The notes beneath the pieces were generated by a model. That model saw nothing but the letters and a program-made list of their open reading frames with translations. It was not told where the DNA came from and did no database searches. A stretch of 64,000 nt of DNA, taken from Quillaja saponaria (taxonomy: Eukaryota > Streptophyta > Magnoliopsida > Fabales > Quillajaceae). The stretch's first letter is position 1, and every line of letters starts with the position of its first letter. The stretch is from contig CM055611.1 of the NCBI GenBank assembly GCA_029379385.1, forward strand, positions 21,336,062-21,400,061, in the 5' to 3' direction. The translations under genes were made by a program, and so were the position numbers. Below are positions 36,234 through 49,416 of this stretch, one piece after another.

Positions 36234-39200
36234 CTATTTGGACCATGCGACTGTTTCAATTTCTGCTTGAGCACTTCTGTACAGCTCCAGTCTCTTAGCA
36301 AGGGAGGTGCGGCGCTGCATGACTGCTGGATCCTCATCCAACAATTTAGCCAACTGTTTTGACTGCAAATGTAATAATAATTAAAAGAACTGCAAGTTTC
36401 CATTCGCATCTTTCTTCTCTATTTTTTGTTTCTAAGCATCACAAACCTTACCTCCTTGCTCCCCAACTCCGTGAAGAAATAATCAAGTAAGCATCGTTTA
36501 GCTTCACGCACTTGACAATAAACAACAGACTTTGGAATGGAGTTCCTCAGACTTCCACAAACCATGTTGACGTAAGATAAGACAGTACTTCCTGTTTGAT
36601 TCCAGAAATATTAGAAAGTGGAAATTTTCGGTGAAGCACCACCTCTAATTTTGCAACCAGTCTATGCCATCTGATTTACTAAATGATGCAACTGACTGAC
36701 ATAAGTAACTGATGGTCAAGTAACTTAATATAGATATATGAGAAAAATTAACAAGTATCGAAGACCAACACTTCCGTACTCTTTTAGTCATGTATATTGA
36801 GAAACTTACCAATTCGACGCAGATAGGCATCATTGTATCTGTCAAAAAGTGAGTGCGTTGGATTTCCACCCTTTTCAACATCTTGGGGAAGTTTGCGGAA
36901 AAATTCAACAGTCAAGTAACCACATTCCATATCAACCAACTGTAAAGTTGCTTTCTTACTTTGATCTCTCATCCTCTCCAACGATCCAACAGCTGCATTC
37001 CCAACTTCTACTCTCAGGGTGGGGTATTGTTTAAATTCCTAAAAGCAAAAGAAAAAGCCATCTACTTAGATAGAATTAGATGGAAAAGGGGAATATCCAG
37101 AGAGGAAACTTGTATTATATGGTAACAATAAAGTAAAAATGATAATACCCTGTCAAAAACAATCTTTACCTTCTAAATTCAAAGATTTAGCTATTTTCCA
37201 TTGACACTTCAGTGAACATTATCCTAATGCTAAAGCTCATGTATGGTAAATCAATTTTCTTTTTCTTTTTTTTTTTCATTTAAAAAACACTCTTTGTCCG
37301 GTTAATCAAGTATTACGCAAGTGACAATCTCATATAAAAAATGCTTAACTTCTTTTGTCAGTTTACATTTTTAGAATATCAACAAAATACACAATTGGAA
37401 ATACAAGTAAATGAAGATAATCAAAAACATCATTTAGATACTTGCCATGGTCTCGCTAATGGATTTGTGAACCAGATCCTTCAAAATAGAATGGACCTGA
37501 AACAGAGCAAAACAAGGTAACAAAAAATAAATAAAATATTGCATTGGCATTGAAAGACAAACATAAAAAAGAACAAACTTAACGATGGGCACATACTGGT
37601 TCTGGATAATGCAAATAAACAAAAAGCTAGATTCCATATTAACTTATGTGTAGGATACAAGCAAGACTGTCATGGTCCTTCTCTTAAACAGTTAGTCACA
37701 CACTATTCCACACAAATTAATATGAAATTCAAACTGAAAAGGTTGTTTTAATATCTCAAATTGAAATATTTGAATAAATTTCTCTAACAAGCCACACATA
37801 ATACCTAGAAACCTGACATGGGGTTTATAACCTCAATGACTATACTGATTCACCAGCGCATAAATTCATACAGAGTCTGCTGCCCTAGGGTTAAGTACAT
37901 CATTTTCTGAAACATATGGGAAGAAGTCAGTGACATCTTTTTATTAATACCATGACATGATTGCTTTAAAAGATAACGCTGATAATCAGAAGAGCGTATT
38001 GAAGGAAGTTATGTTTGTAAAATGAATGCATACCGCATCGACAGCTGCTTCAGCAGGGCCCCTAATAGTAACTAAGGAGGACTCAATAAGACGGCGATAT
38101 CCTTGTTCAGGAGCAATGAGATGGGGCTGATATCCATCTGCTTCAGTTATCAGCTTCCGCACATTATCCATTGAAAGATGTTTGTCAAATTGCAGTCTTT
38201 TCAGAGCTGCTGGAAATTGATTGTCAAATACTAGGTAAATCTTATCGCCACCAGGTCGTCTGCAGACATTTTATTATCAAACCCCAGGTAAAAATATAAA
38301 TTTATTTGAGATGAAGAGCTAGTTTTAATTCTTAAACAATGAAAAAATGAAATACATACACGCCATCAAGATGTTCTTTAAATATTTGATCAAAAGTGCG
38401 ACAGATTTCCATTATCATGTACAACTTTCCCTACAAAAAGGAAAATAATAATATTAATAATAAGATTACCAATTCTTCAAGCATTTCAGATATGTAAAAA
38501 GAACAAAATCAACCCAAAAGTTGGTACATGTAAAAATATGATGAATTAGAAATTTTAGAGGGGGAAAAAGAAAAGTTAATTACTCCAGCGTCAGTAGCAA
38601 TAGGCTTCCCAAGACGGCTCAATTCTGCCTCTAGCTCACCGATGGTTTTGCTAATGAGTGACTGAAGGCCGGGGATTCTAGACTTGATGACAGTTTCCAA
38701 ATGCTGAAAATTTTATCATTTTATAGATGTAGTTATGACAATAAAGCATATATACTATTGCCAATAGAACATAATGATATAAAAGAAACAATTAGCCAAC
38801 AATTTCTAGATAAATTCACAAATATACCGGTGCATGAGATCACAAAATAAATATATCATGTGTTTGTACATCGAGATTATGAATATAATGCAGCATACCT
38901 TGGATAGAACCTTTCCCAGATACTCAGAACCCATTCTGTTAGCAAGATGCCTGTACTCTGGGCTACTAGCAAAATATTCGTGCTCTCTACGCCGAGCCGC
39001 AATCATATCAACACTTTTGTTAATATCAGCTTGTGAGCGATTTACAACACCAATCCAAGGGTATTTTAGCTTATATGATTTTCCGTCAAGGATCTAAAAA
39101 AGGAAAGAAATAATATAATGAGAACGAAAATAAGAGTAGATATTGCAACAAACTCAAATCCTCTGTCATGATAAAAATGAAATTCCAAAATAGATAAAAT

Positions 39201-42200
39201 AGTAGACCTTGTTTATTAAAAACATGTTCAGTTATCCTATATTTTATGAAAATATATGTCGATGCATCAATTATACAAATGAATAATTGCATTGGGCTAA
39301 CTGCAACACAATATTATCTGCATTCTCCATTTCTATGTGAATAGAAAAGTAACAGACAAGAATTGGATTCTATTGCTCATTTACCACTCTTCACTATCAC
39401 TATAGCAGATTTCTACCACCAGCTAACAGCCCCACTCCTTCAGTAATGTACTTTTGAAAAGTATTTTTCTATATTTATTATGAAAAGTTTTATCACACCG
39501 ATTGAGTTAGACACAAATAAATGTATCAGGGAGGCTAAAAATTTGTCCAAAGTTATAAAAATGTTAACCAAAAAAAGGGAATGAAAAAACAATATCACAT
39601 ATTATCAGAAAAATAAGAAAGATATTGATCCTAAAGAGAGTACATCTTCAAATGAGAAATCAAAACCAATGAGACTTTGACCTAATCTAACATGTTATAT
39701 AACAAAAACCCACACATAGACGAAAATAAAAGAAAGAAAGAATGACATGAGTCATATCAATGTCTCTTTCAAAACACCATTACTATTTGAAACATACTTC
39801 AAAGGTACAACCTAAGGTCTGCCTTTCCATAGGAAAAGAACATTTGGAAAGGAGAAAACCCCATTCAGTTGGCTATCATTTTTTCTGGAGAGAAAAAGAG
39901 AGTACACTTACGTCAACTGCATCAGTGCCCTTATCCATCAGATCAATCTTTGTCAAAACTCCAAATGTCCTTTCTCCTAGAATGTAGACAATTAAATAAA
40001 CAGTGAAGATTAGAGGTAAAGGAAAAAGTATTCTCAGACCATTTGGAGTCCCAAATTACAGCCAATTGTGCATAGAATTCACATTTTGGGTTGTTCTCCT
40101 ATTGGAAGATTCAGGACATGTGACAAATCATTAGCTACAAGATATACAAGACCATGTGATAAATAAAAATAACTTCTCTTTCACCTTCTCTTGACATCAA
40201 TATTTCTTTTCTATCAGAGAATAACAAGGAATCTTGTGATATGGAAACAACTCAAGTTAGAACCTTTTCTGTCTGAAAATGAGAATCCAACCTTATTTCC
40301 AACTTTCCTCAGCTTGTATACCTCATAGTTAGCTAACCTAGTGAAATTATTAACCCGTATAATTTATCTTCTCATGCTATGGTAAGTCATAACTAGTTAA
40401 ATTAAACTAACACAGGAGACATTAATCAATTAATCAACTTATTAACATATTCATTTAAGTATCAAGCTGTCATTTAAACTTGTTTAGGAAAAAAAAAAAA
40501 TCTTCCTTTTTTTTTTGCTAAGGACAAGAATTTATTATCTTACCTTTAGGGTCTACTTCACGAGAAATCTTAATTGCATCAGATGTAGCAAGATCTTGAT
40601 TAGCAGGAGATATTGCCAAAATAATACAATTGGGCTGCAATAAGTGAAGATTATGTTACAATGCATAAGTCCATGTATGTACACTTAAGTTAAATCTACT
40701 TGAACTCATCACTAATTAACATTTTATGCTTGCGCTTCACAAAGTTTCGCAATGAGTGTTGTGGATTTATTGGCATTTAGCAGGGAAAAGAAGTTGTATT
40801 CACAAAACTAGCTACTTGGATATCATCTCTAGAAGTTCCACGAAACAATACTGTTGGCTGTAAATATTTAGTGACATAGGGATATTTCAGTACTTTACCT
40901 TTTAGGAGTTTATATATATCATATATTATAATTGTTTTGATAATACAACAAGATTTTCTCCTAAAATCCAACTTGGTATCAGAGCTCCAAATTGAAATTA
41001 GCCTTTACTGCCATTGTATCAGCCACCGCCATCGTCGTGAATAGTATTTTTCGGCGAGACCCACCAAAATCAACCAGCAAATCCTGAATCGCCTCATTTA
41101 GGCAACCAAAACCCCCAAACTTTCATTCATAAAGGACCTAAGATCAAGGAGTAATTTAAGTATTTCAGTTCGTGGCCCTATTTTTGTTTTTTCTGAAATT
41201 CTTCAATTTGGGAGTTTTCAGCTATTTTCTTCCATTTCTAGGCCCTTATTGGCTTTGATTTGAGTGGTTGAGTTGATCATTTAGGTTGATTTGGAAGGAG
41301 AAACCAGTTTGGGTGATTTGTTCTTCACGGGTTGTGATTTGGGGTACTGTAGCTGCGTTTTTGTGTTCTATTTGGCAGAGTTTTGTATGTTGGTTGCATT
41401 TGCAGGCTGTGGGTAGCACTTTACTAGGCTCATTGGGTGCTTTGTTGACTGTTTTGGCTGTGGATTGTCTTATTTCCTTGTTGTGATTCGTTTTTGCTGT
41501 GGATTGAAGTTGATTTGGACTGTATTCCTTATTTTTAGCTGGTATCTGTCACTCTTGGGTTCTTTTTAGAAATAATTTGAGTGATAAAGTGCCCTAAGGC
41601 TGATTTTGAAAGGAAGAGTCCATTTTGTTGCAATTTGTATGTTGGTTAAGCTGCCTGAGTGTGAGTTATTGTTGGGGGACAAGACTATAAGTTGTTGTTA
41701 TGGAGTTTAATGGAATAGAACTCTTGTCATGTGAAAACACAAACTCTGCTCCTCTTAGTACAAAAGAATTGCAATTTCTTAAGCACTTGTTGGCTAGACT
41801 AGATTGCAATTCTCATATGAGATCTTCTGGTTTTGCTAATACTCTCCATGCATATTCATCTTTTGATTCAAACCCATGGATTATAGACTCCGGTGCTTCG
41901 GATCATATGACGAGTATCTCTAGTAGTTTTTCTTCATATTTCCCTTGCTCTGGTAAAGAAAATGTTCAAGTAGCTGATGATTCTTTGTCATCTATTTCAG
42001 GGAAAGGTTCCATTCGTTGTACTCCTTCGTTGACCTTGTCATCTGTTCTTTATGTTCACAAGTTTTCCACGAACCTTTTATCTATTAGTACTATTACTAA
42101 AGATTTAAATTGTATAGTATTTTTTTGATTCATCTTCTTGTGTATTTCAGGAATTAGGAACGGGAAAAATACTTGGCTATGGTAAAGAGCACAATGGGTT

Positions 42201-45200
42201 TTATTTGTTAGAATATGGTTCTGAGATCTTGTCTAAAGATAATACTAATGGTCAAGCTCTTCATAGTAGTTCTACCACTTCTTCTCAGCAAAAGTTGGTT
42301 CAATGACATCGTCGCTTGGGACATCTATCTTTTTTGGTTTTGGGAAATATGTTTCCTAATTTACTCAAGCAATGTACTATGAGCAATTTGACTTGTGATG
42401 TTTATGATTTTGCAAAACATACACGCTTTTCTTATCCTTCAAAGAACATTAAGAGTACTTCTCCATTTGTGCTTAAACATTCTGATGTCTAGGGTCCTAG
42501 CCGGGTTGTCTCAGTATCTAGTTATAGGTGGTTTGTTACATTTATTGATTTTTATAGTCGCACTACCTCGGTGTATCTAATGCGTGCAAAGAATGAAGTG
42601 TGTCAATGCTTTCAAATGTTTCACAAGCTGATTTGCACTCAATTTAATGCTAAAGTTAAAGTTTTAAGAAGTGATAATGGTACTGAGTATATTGAGAGAT
42701 CATTCCAAAAGTATCTTTACGATCATGGTATACTTCATCAAACTAGCTATGTTAATACACTTGCTCAGAAAGTGTTGCAGAATGCAAAAACAAACATCTT
42801 TTGGAGGTAGCAAGATCATTGATGTTTATTATGAATGTTCCAAAAACTTATTGGGGGGATGCAGTTCTCTCTGCTGCTTCTATTATCAATCGAATACCGT
42901 TACGAGCTCTTCAGTTTAAGACTCCTTTGGATCTTCTTCTCCGAAATTGTTCATTCATTGTTCCTCCTAAAGTTTTTGGTTGTGTTTGTTTTGTGCATGA
43001 GCACAAAAAGGATATCAGTAAACTTGACATGAAAGCTCTTAAATGTATATTTATTGAGTATTCTGTAACTCAAAAGGGATATAAGTGCTACCACACACCT
43101 ACCAGGAAGACTTATGTCAGCATAGATATCACCTTTCGAGAATCTGAGGCTTACTTCTCTTCGTCATCTCTTCAGGGGAAAGCTATAGTGAGGAAGAGTT
43201 AGACTCATAGAGGTCAAGGGGAGTTGATATTATCCTTGGAGTTGACTTATAGAAATCAGGGGGAAAGAATATCATCTTTGGAAGAAGAAGAAAATAACAT
43301 GGAGACGGAAAATGAAGATACTGTAAATCAGGAGAATGTAGTGGAGGTTGAGAAAGGGAATGATGGTGAATATCTTAATGACAATAAAGGTCTTATGAAG
43401 CAGGAGAATGATGATTTACTTACATACAATTGAAGAAAACATAAAGTTACAGCAATCGAAAGTGCTTTAGCTACCCAAGAGGCAATCTTGAACTCAATTC
43501 CACAACCAGCAAAAACTCCTTTAAGTAGTAAGTCTACAGATCCTACTCTTCTTTACTCTTCAAATCTACCTTGTGATATTTCTAATAATGATAATATTAA
43601 TCTTCCTATTGCAACTAGAAAATGAGTTAAAGTATGTACTCAGCATCCGATCTCTAACCATATCTCATATGATTCATTGTCTCCATCCTATAGAATTTTT
43701 GTGTCCTCTTTATTATCTATGTTTATTTCACAGGAATGGAAAGAAGCACTTGTTGATCCAAAATGGGAGGATGCCATGGTTGAAGAAATGAAAGCTTTAT
43801 CTAAAAATGATGCTTGGGAACTTGCTAGTCTTCCTCACAGAAAATGAGCTGTTGGTTGTAAATAGGTCTTTACTATTAAGAGGAAAGCTGATGCAAGAGA
43901 ATTCACTCAAACTTATGGGGTAGATTATCAAGAAACCTTTGCTCCTGTTGCCAAGATGAATTCAATCAGAGTTCTTATCTCTTGTGTAGTAAATCTTGGT
44001 TGGGACTTGTAGCATCTGGATGTAAAGAATGCTTTCTTTCATGGAGACCTTGCTGAGGAAGTTTATATGAAGATTCTCCTAGGCTTTTCCTGTCAAAAGA
44101 CTGAAGGGAAGGTATGCAAGTTGAAGAAGTCCTTGTATAGTCTTAAACAGTCACCCCGAGTCTGGTTGGATAGATTCCAAAAAGCAATGCTTTCTTTTGG
44201 GTACCAACAAAGCAATGCTAATCACACCTTGTTTGTAAAGCATTTTCATGGGAGGATTGCTATTCTTATTATCTATGCTGATAATATAGTTGTGACAGGA
44301 GATAATCCTACAGAGGTATCCAAGTTAAAAAATAATCTTGCCAAAGAATTTGAGATCAAGGATTTAGGAAAGCTTAGTTACTTCCTTGGAATCGAAGTTG
44401 CTCATTCTGAAAAGGATATTTTCCTATCTTAAAGAAAGTATGTTCTTGGTTTGCTAGAGGAGACAGGTATGCTTGGATGCAAACCTGCACACACACCTAT
44501 TGAAGCAAATCACAAGTTACAGAGTGGTGATGGAGAATGTGTTGATAGAGAGAGATACCAACGATTGGTTTGAAAGTTGCTTTATTTATCTCACACTCGT
44601 CCACACATTGTCTATGCTGTCAGTGTGGTTAGCTAGTTTATGCATGATCCTCATTTTGCTCATTTGGATGCAATTCATCGCATATTGCAATACTTGAAAT
44701 CTGCACCTGGGAAGGGACTCATTTTTGAAAACCATAAAAGCCTGAAGTTGGAAGCTTATACAGATGCAGATTGGGCTGGTTCACTTGATGATATTAGATC
44801 TACTTCAGGATATTGCATATTTGTTGGTGGGAATCTAGTATTGTGGAGAAGCAAGAAATATACTGTGGTTGCTAGATCTAGTATTGAAACATATAGAGCG
44901 ATGGCTCATGGAATGTGTGAGTTGTTATGGCTTAAAAGGTTAATAGAAGATCTCATATTAACTATAGAAAAACCCTTCATGCTGTATTTTGACAACATCG
45001 CAGCTATCAACATAGCTCATAACCCAATTCAACATGATCGTACAAAACACATTGAGATTTACAGACATTTTATTAAGGAAAATTAGACTTTAGGCTCATT
45101 TGTATACCTTTTGTAAGGTCTGTGAACCAATTAACTGATGTCTTCACGAAAGGTTTTGGTAACTGTGATTTTCATCTTATTGTTTGCAAGATGGGTATGA

Positions 45201-47521
45201 GAGATATCTATGCTCCATCTTGAGAGGGAGTGTTGGATGTAAATATTTAGTTACATAAAAATATTTCTATACTTTACCCTTTAGGAGTTTATATATATCA
45301 TAGGTTCTAATTGTTTTGATAATACAACAAGATTTTCTCCTAAAATCCAACCAATACCAACTGTTTCTCAGAAAAAAAAAATACCTTCTCAATATAGGAC
45401 CGGACCATATTCTCAATGTCTTGCACAATACTCTCTGGCTGACCATCTGCAATTACCCAAACAAAATGATAGCATCACTTAAGTATTGACAGTAAATGTC
45501 TAGGGAACTCACATCACTTTGACCAACATGCAGTAGTTAAAAGAGTCTAGACAACTCACCAACAGCAACTTTTGTAAGTCCAGGAAGATCAACCAATGTT
45601 AAGTTGACAACTGCCAAGGTCAAAAAGCATTGGTAGATGAAAATGGCAGGAAAGTAATTATTAGAACAGCTAACAATGCAGGAAGATGACATTCTCTATG
45701 CATCCAACAACTATTGATTTACAATGAAATAATCGGTAACTTCAAAGCAATTTAAAAATAATGCATAGAAGAATATTGACTGTCCGATGGCAAAAGTACA
45801 TTGCTCAAATTTGTGTCCTCCTCAGGCATATAATGATCCATAACCATTTATAACTGTGTTAGGATAGCTTTTTGTCAATAAATTAATATTGTTCCACCTA
45901 AACGAGTTTGACTAAGAAAAATAAATATACAGTCCATCACTCATTTAAGATAGAAATGAATTAAGGAGCTCTGACTCTGTTCATCATATCAAACTATTCA
46001 AACAAACCTATTAGGTCATATTATCCAACCAGCCACACACAATATGCATGATAGAACTAAAACTTGATGGCCAACAGTTCCATCTCACCATTAGGAGAGT
46101 AGATACTGAGATGGATTGGAACAGTGGAAATCATTTTGCTCTGGCCCGTCTCTCTATCAGTCTCATCAGATATCTCCTTCCTCACGGCAGCTGCACAAAG
46201 GCAAAGTTAGTATCTAAGAAGAAATAGTAATAAGAATACTGATGAATTACAAACATAGAAAACCAAACTATGATGTGCTAAGCTATACCGGACAGATTTA
46301 CTTTTTAACAGACTGAATTCAGATGTAACATAATTGATTGAAAAACTAAATGTTGAAAGAAAAAAAAAAAAATCTCTTCCAAAGAAGAATACCAAAATCC
46401 GTGAACTTCTTTTTTGGCATATGCATAAATTCTGCGTATTCTCTTCCTTCATTGATTCTATGAAGTTGCAAGACAAGAGGCCTCCGAGTAACAATCCCTG
46501 CATACGAATTGGTTCAACAGCATTGAGAAATTCAGGTTATAAAAAAAGTAAAGGCACGAGTGTCTAACTCCAAATACTAATAACAGACAATGTTACCAGC
46601 TCCACGAGGTAAAAAGTCCTTTCCCACAACACTCTCCAATACCGAAGACTTTCCAGAGCTCTACAAAAAAAAGATTGGAAAAACTAATCATGTAGTTTCT
46701 GAATAAGAAACTAAGAGAATGATAATGAAACATACAGAAAATTTTACTACCAATAATCATTTATAGAAACTCTTTGGCATTAATATTCCATCTTGATACA
46801 ATAAAATCAAGCAAAAAAGCAAAAAAGTTTATCGAGTTTATGGAAGAGGTTAGAAAGGATCTCTTATGCCCAACCCCTGATTGAATATAATTATGCACAT
46901 GCATGTTAGAGGGAGTGAGTAGCAGAAAGAAGCATATCTATTTCTCTCAGTTGCTAGCAAGTTTTCAACTTCTGCGGTCTTTTGTATCTCACCCATATAA
47001 GAAAAAAAATTTACATTCTTGGAAACAAAGAAAACTAACCAAAAAAAGCCCAGTATACCCCCTGAGTAACATTCTCTGGAATCTCCCTTATTCACAAAAC
47101 CCAATATTGGATTATAAAACTAAAAATCATGCATACCAAATTTCAGCTCAGTCATCAAATTTAAGCTACAATAAAGAAAAATTAAAACGTCATCAGCAAG
47201 ATTAACATAAATAATTACCAAATGAAACAAATACATTTTCAATTACAATCGTAAAATACAAAAATAAAGAGAGTATAGAGATAGAATGATAACGTGAATG
47301 CAAAAAATTAAATCAAAGAAACGAATGCATAAATAAAATAAAATCAATCACTGAAAAAAAGATAGCATACTGATGAAGAAATGGGATCTTACCTGTCCTC
47401 CAACGACAGCAATGGAAGGTAACTCATCCCACAAAGTAGGCAATGCACTACCTTCACCGTGATCGCCAAGGGCCGTACATGCCCTCTGTATATTGTTCAC
47501 CAACGTTATCAAATTCTCCAT
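36234..47521 (-). CDS. DRP1B: Dynamin-related protein 1 (DRP1A/B type), 16 exons, 609 aa
   Basis: Exons: 47521-47393, 46660-46597, 46497-46393, 46190-46089, 45610-45560, 45446-45385, 40634-40544, 39976-39912, 39093-38899, 38703-38584, 38430-38360, 38259-38034, 37496-37446, 37038-36810, 36591-36452, 36362-36234. The start is [20 protein letters not shown]. GTPase motifs: GGQSSGKSS (P-loop, residues about 41-49, split by intron 1), [16 protein letters not shown] (141-145), TKID (210-213) and NRSQAD (241-246). The middle domain and C-terminal GED follow, ending ETVAWSK; no PH domain, as in the DRP1 class. DRP1 GTPases act at the plasma membrane and cell plate in clathrin-mediated endocytosis. 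The B paralogue is assigned from neighbouring genes (synteny with At3g61760). Intron 13 is GC-AG, and intron 6 contains a copia element. Confidence 0.94.
40852..40972 (+). repeat. Left LTR of the copia element
   Basis: 121 bp, beginning TGTTGG and ending CCAAC. By eye it differs from the right LTR at about 11 positions. Confidence 0.93.
40974..40988 (+). other. Copia primer-binding site
   Basis: TGGTATCAGAGCTCC immediately after the left LTR; TGGTATCAGAGC is complementary to the 3' part of plant initiator Met tRNA, the usual primer for plant copia elements. Confidence 0.85.
41700..45085 (+). pseudogene. Degenerate copia pol (protease, integrase, reverse transcriptase, RNase H)
   Basis: Visible domains in order: aspartic protease ([12 protein letters not shown], about 41877-41912), GAG-pre-integrase (HRRLGHL, about 42307-42327), integrase core (FIDFYSR, then SDNGTEY), reverse transcriptase ([12 protein letters not shown], then YADN at 44274-44285 where active copias have YVDD), and RNase H ([10 protein letters not shown]; the region [12 protein letters not shown]). 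In-frame stops interrupt it at about 42304, 42490, 43845, 43863, 44010 and 44430, and the reading frame also shifts. Described only as a relic; no activity is expected. Confidence 0.9.
45231..45351 (+). repeat. Right LTR of the copia element
   Basis: 121 bp, TGTTGG...CCAAC, directly after the polypurine tract and directly before the second CAATAC duplication. Its right edge lies only about 33 bp from the exon 6 donor of the DRP1 gene. Confidence 0.93.
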
Positions 47522-48058
47522 TTCATGGAAACCAAGTAAGGCGAACCGATGAGTTTGATGTGGTATAAGGCGTTTTGTTGTGAATGGGTCTGACTGTTAG
47601 TTTCAGAAACAACTCACAGAAAAAGAGAGAGAAGAGAGATGGAAGTGTAAACAGAAAAAAATGAAGGAACCAGGAAGACGAATGGGCCGGTGAGAAACTT
47701 GGGGAAATTTTCCGAATGTTAGTTGGAAAATTCGGCTGTTCTGTTTGATGGTAATTGACAAGATTGCCCTTCTTCGTTTTTCTGTTCTTTTCTTTTCTTT
47801 CTCTCTCTCACTTTTTTTTTCTAAAATCATGTGTTTTTCTTTTTACAAATTCAAATAAAGAAAAGGATAAAAACCTGGGGGAAAAAAAAGAAAAAAAAAG
47901 TAATATCTACACTTTTATGATAAAGTGATTTTTTTTTTTTGGTGTAATACATTTATATTTTGGAAGAATTAGTAAATTACAATAACAAGTTATTTTGAAG
48001 GCTTTGATAAATAAAATAAATGTCATCTTAGATGGACGTCGTAAAATCTATATTTATA
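47522..48058. other. DRP1 5' UTR/promoter
   Basis: About 150-250 bp above the ATG is probably 5' UTR, read on the minus strand, with CT/GA-rich stretches (47,780-47,820). The remainder to 48,058 is AT-rich with poly-A/T runs and no gene. Confidence 0.5.
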
Positions 48059-48884
48059 TCTATATTATATACAAAAGCGGTTTAAAAGTTGAAATTTTTT
48101 TTAAATACTCTTATGAGTTTTAATTATTACACAAATATTCTTAATTATTATTTTAATTCAAATAAATTACTATATATATATATATATATTATTATTTATT
48201 TATTTATTTATTTACTATTTTCCTAATTCTTCTCTATTTTAATATTAATAGAATTGTAATTACTTAGACCTATTGATTACTTTTTCTTCTCAATATTAAG
48301 AAATATCTATATATCTTTTTAATAATTATATGTCAATAGTAATTAAAATTTAAATTATTTTTTTATTTGTTTAATAAGTGCCTAATAATCTTAAATTTTT
48401 AGTTTTTCTCAAATTTATAAATTAATTTTTATTAAAAATTACTATGAATTAAAAGAAATATTAAGAGTATAGTTTTATTATTATAATATTATTGTTTTAA
48501 CTTTTAATTCATAACAAAGTTATATTTTTTCAATACTAATATGTCGATATAGTACTTAATATTGATTTTCTCAACAAAAAAAAAATGTTTAAAAGTTCCT
48601 AATAATTGTATCATTTTGTAGTTTTTCTCTAATTTATGAAATAACTTTTTAAAAAATATTTCGAGTATAGTTTCTATGATATATATATATATTGTTGTTT
48701 TATCTTTTAGTAGAAGAAATTTTATTTTCTTAAATACCTTATGATTTTTTACAATTACATAATTAATTTTTAATTGTTCTTTTGCTTCAAATAGTTTATT
48801 TATTTTTATTTTTTTAGTTTTTTTTTGTAATTTTTCTCTATTTTAATATTAATATGGTAGTAAGTATTTAATGATCATTGATTT

Positions 48885-49075
48885 TTTTATCCTAATTCTT
48901 TTCAATGTTAATAAATTTATAATTTGTTAATAACAATATATCTGTAGTAATTAAGACTAAATTTCTCAAAATTTTAATTTAGTAAGTTATAAATATTTAT
49001 TTTTTAAATGTTATGAATGATAAAAAATAAAATTAACTGTATATTTTTTATGATTATAATATTATTGTATTAATT
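48885..49075 (+). repeat. Left copy of a diverged direct repeat flanking the minisatellite
   Basis: Contains 'CCTAATTCTTTTCA', 'TTTATAATTTGT', 'TTTCTCAA' and 'TTTAATTTA.TAAGTTA', which recur in order at 50,788-50,965. Weaker copies are also present near 48,220-48,480 and 48,530-48,700, so the Helitron interior is built from an older repeat of about 200 bp. Confidence 0.5.
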
Positions 49076-49416
49076 ATACATAGATTCAATTTCTTGTTAA
49101 AGATTACTAAATGATATGGGTACTATATGCTAAAACTAAAAATGACCTCTCTATAGAGACTTGTATTAAGCTTGTAAACTTTTACAACTATGAATTAAAA
49201 CTTCTTGTGAGACCAATACTCTTTGGCTAGAAATTGCTAGAATCAATAGTCCTCATAGCAGCAATAAAGATGACTGCTTGGAATATGTCATCTTCTACTT
49301 TCTTTAAAACTTCATCCACAACACGAAAGTCTCTGGCCCAATTAGAACTAACAACAATATCACCTAAATAAGTTAGTTAATGCTCTTAGAAAATCAGTGC
49401 CCATGTTATCCAATAT

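Larger units (their letters stand above)
40852..45351 (+). mobile_element. Ty1/copia LTR retrotransposon, 4.5 kb, degenerate, in DRP1 intron 6
   Basis: Bounded by two 121-bp LTRs and the target-site duplication CAATAC (40846-40851 and 45352-45357). A primer-binding site TGGTATCAGAGCTCC lies 1 nt after the left LTR (from 40974), and a polypurine tract GAGAGGGAG directly precedes the right LTR (about 45222-45230). Domain order protease, integrase, reverse transcriptase, RNase H is the copia order. It lies opposite to the host gene. A gag region is not recognisable between 40973 and 41699. The element is only about 4.5 kb and carries many stops, so it is not autonomous. Confidence 0.95.
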
